This document shows positions 63,751 through 64,000 of a DNA stretch of 64,000 bases, piece by piece. The DNA is from Planctomycetota bacterium. GTDB taxonomy: Bacteria; Planctomycetota; UBA8742; UBA2392. How positions within the stretch are numbered: the stretch's first letter is position 1; each line of letters starts with the position of its first letter. The position numbers were made by a program, and so were the translations under genes. The stretch lies in assembly GCA_020638675.1 (NCBI GenBank), contig JACKID010000001.1:1612001-1676000 (forward strand). The letters are read 5' to 3'. The notes under the pieces are model-generated. The model made no database searches, was not told where the DNA came from, and saw only the letters and a list, made by a program, of their open reading frames with translations.

Positions 63751-64000
63751 ATGGCCCGGATCCTTACCGGCGTCCTGCTCGTTGCCCTTTCCCTTATTGT
63801 GGTCGGTTGTGGTTCGTCCAAGCCGATGCGCTTCATGTTCGACGTGCCCAGCGGCACCGGACAGATCAAGATTGATGAGGGCGGCACCGAGTCCGGTGAC
63901 ACCTCAAAAATCTACACACTCAAGAGCAACGACGCTGAAAAGAAGATCGAGCTCAAGTGGAACGGCAAGACGATTTACGGGAAGATGGACGTGTTCAGCC
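63751..64000 (+). CDS. Lipoprotein, N-terminal part (runs off the window)
   Basis: ATG 63751 behind GGAGG. Signal peptide with lipobox VVGC (ARILTGVLLVALSLIVVGC), then a mature region MRFMFDVPSGTGQIKIDEGG that remains open to the right edge (83 residues seen). No domain is recognised in the visible part. Too short for the common computed frames because it is cut by the window. Confidence 0.8.
   Translation, partial: MARILTGVLLVALSLIVVGCGSSKPMRFMFDVPSGTGQIKIDEGGTESGDTSKIYTLKSNDAEKKIELKWNGKTIYGKMDVFS

Overview
This is a GC-rich, gene-dense bacterial chromosomal segment of 64 kb. No rRNA, tRNA, phage, transposase or CRISPR array was seen. Zinc-ribbon Ser/Thr kinases, DUF1570-like metalloproteases, FG-GAP lipoproteins, many secreted proteins with a Cys/TM/Arg C-terminal tail, an oleABCD locus and abundant palindromic and heptameric repeats suggest a Planctomycetota-like or related lineage. 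That placement is inference: no marker rRNA is present.

Layout. 1-6.7 kb: SnoaL-type lipoprotein, zinc-ribbon kinase, catalase-like protein and a YgiQ radical SAM protein carrying repeat inserts. 7-16.9 kb: housekeeping genes (ffh, trpS, der, nuoABC) mixed with a toxin-antitoxin pair, a DUF1704 peptidase and a Bax-inhibitor-1 membrane protein. Between der and nuoA lies a promoter-led, heavily folded, apparently non-coding transcript with a 13-codon ORF behind a near-perfect anti-SD complement. 16.9-29.2 kb, almost all on the minus strand: a methyltransferase, envelope proteins, lgt, a family of secreted Ig-like proteins (one interrupted by an in-frame UGA, two sharing near-identical C-terminal halves) and a secreted metalloprotease.

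29.4-42.0 kb: the centre of interest, a single co-directional, mostly translationally coupled operon of about 12.6 kb. It begins with oleA-oleB-[GxxExxY cassette]-oleC-oleD (head-to-head condensation of acyl chains to long-chain olefins via a beta-lactone). It continues without a break into a GbsR/MarR-type regulator, a KAS II-like ketosynthase, an acyl carrier protein, two phytoene-desaturase/carotene-isomerase-type FAD oxidoreductases, a nucleotidyltransferase, a FabZ-like dehydratase and a FabI-like enoyl reductase. I read this as a dedicated acyl-chain assembly and modification line feeding olefin synthesis, i.e. a specialised membrane hydrocarbon or lipid. The mixture resembles, from memory, parts of the clusters proposed for ladderane lipid synthesis.

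42-64 kb: tandem OsmC proteins, another secreted Ig-like protein, a HAD phosphatase, a SirB1-like protein, a beta-propeller-like secreted protein, fmt, an EIIA/PK-C-like/diadenylate cyclase fusion, a thioredoxin-domain secreted protein, a methyltransferase whose SD lies inside a 12-bp stem, trxB, small membrane proteins, a cNMP-binding-domain protein, coaX, a large FG-GAP lipoprotein, a LexA/S24-type repressor and the start of another lipoprotein.

A cross-cutting theme is repeats that invade genes without breaking them: in-frame palindromic inserts in oleB and the first FAD oxidoreductase, heptamer repeats inside ygiQ and at the start of the S24 regulator, heptamer hairpins before nuoA and before the first FAD oxidoreductase, and a GxxExxY gene bounded by inverted decamer repeats inside the ole operon.
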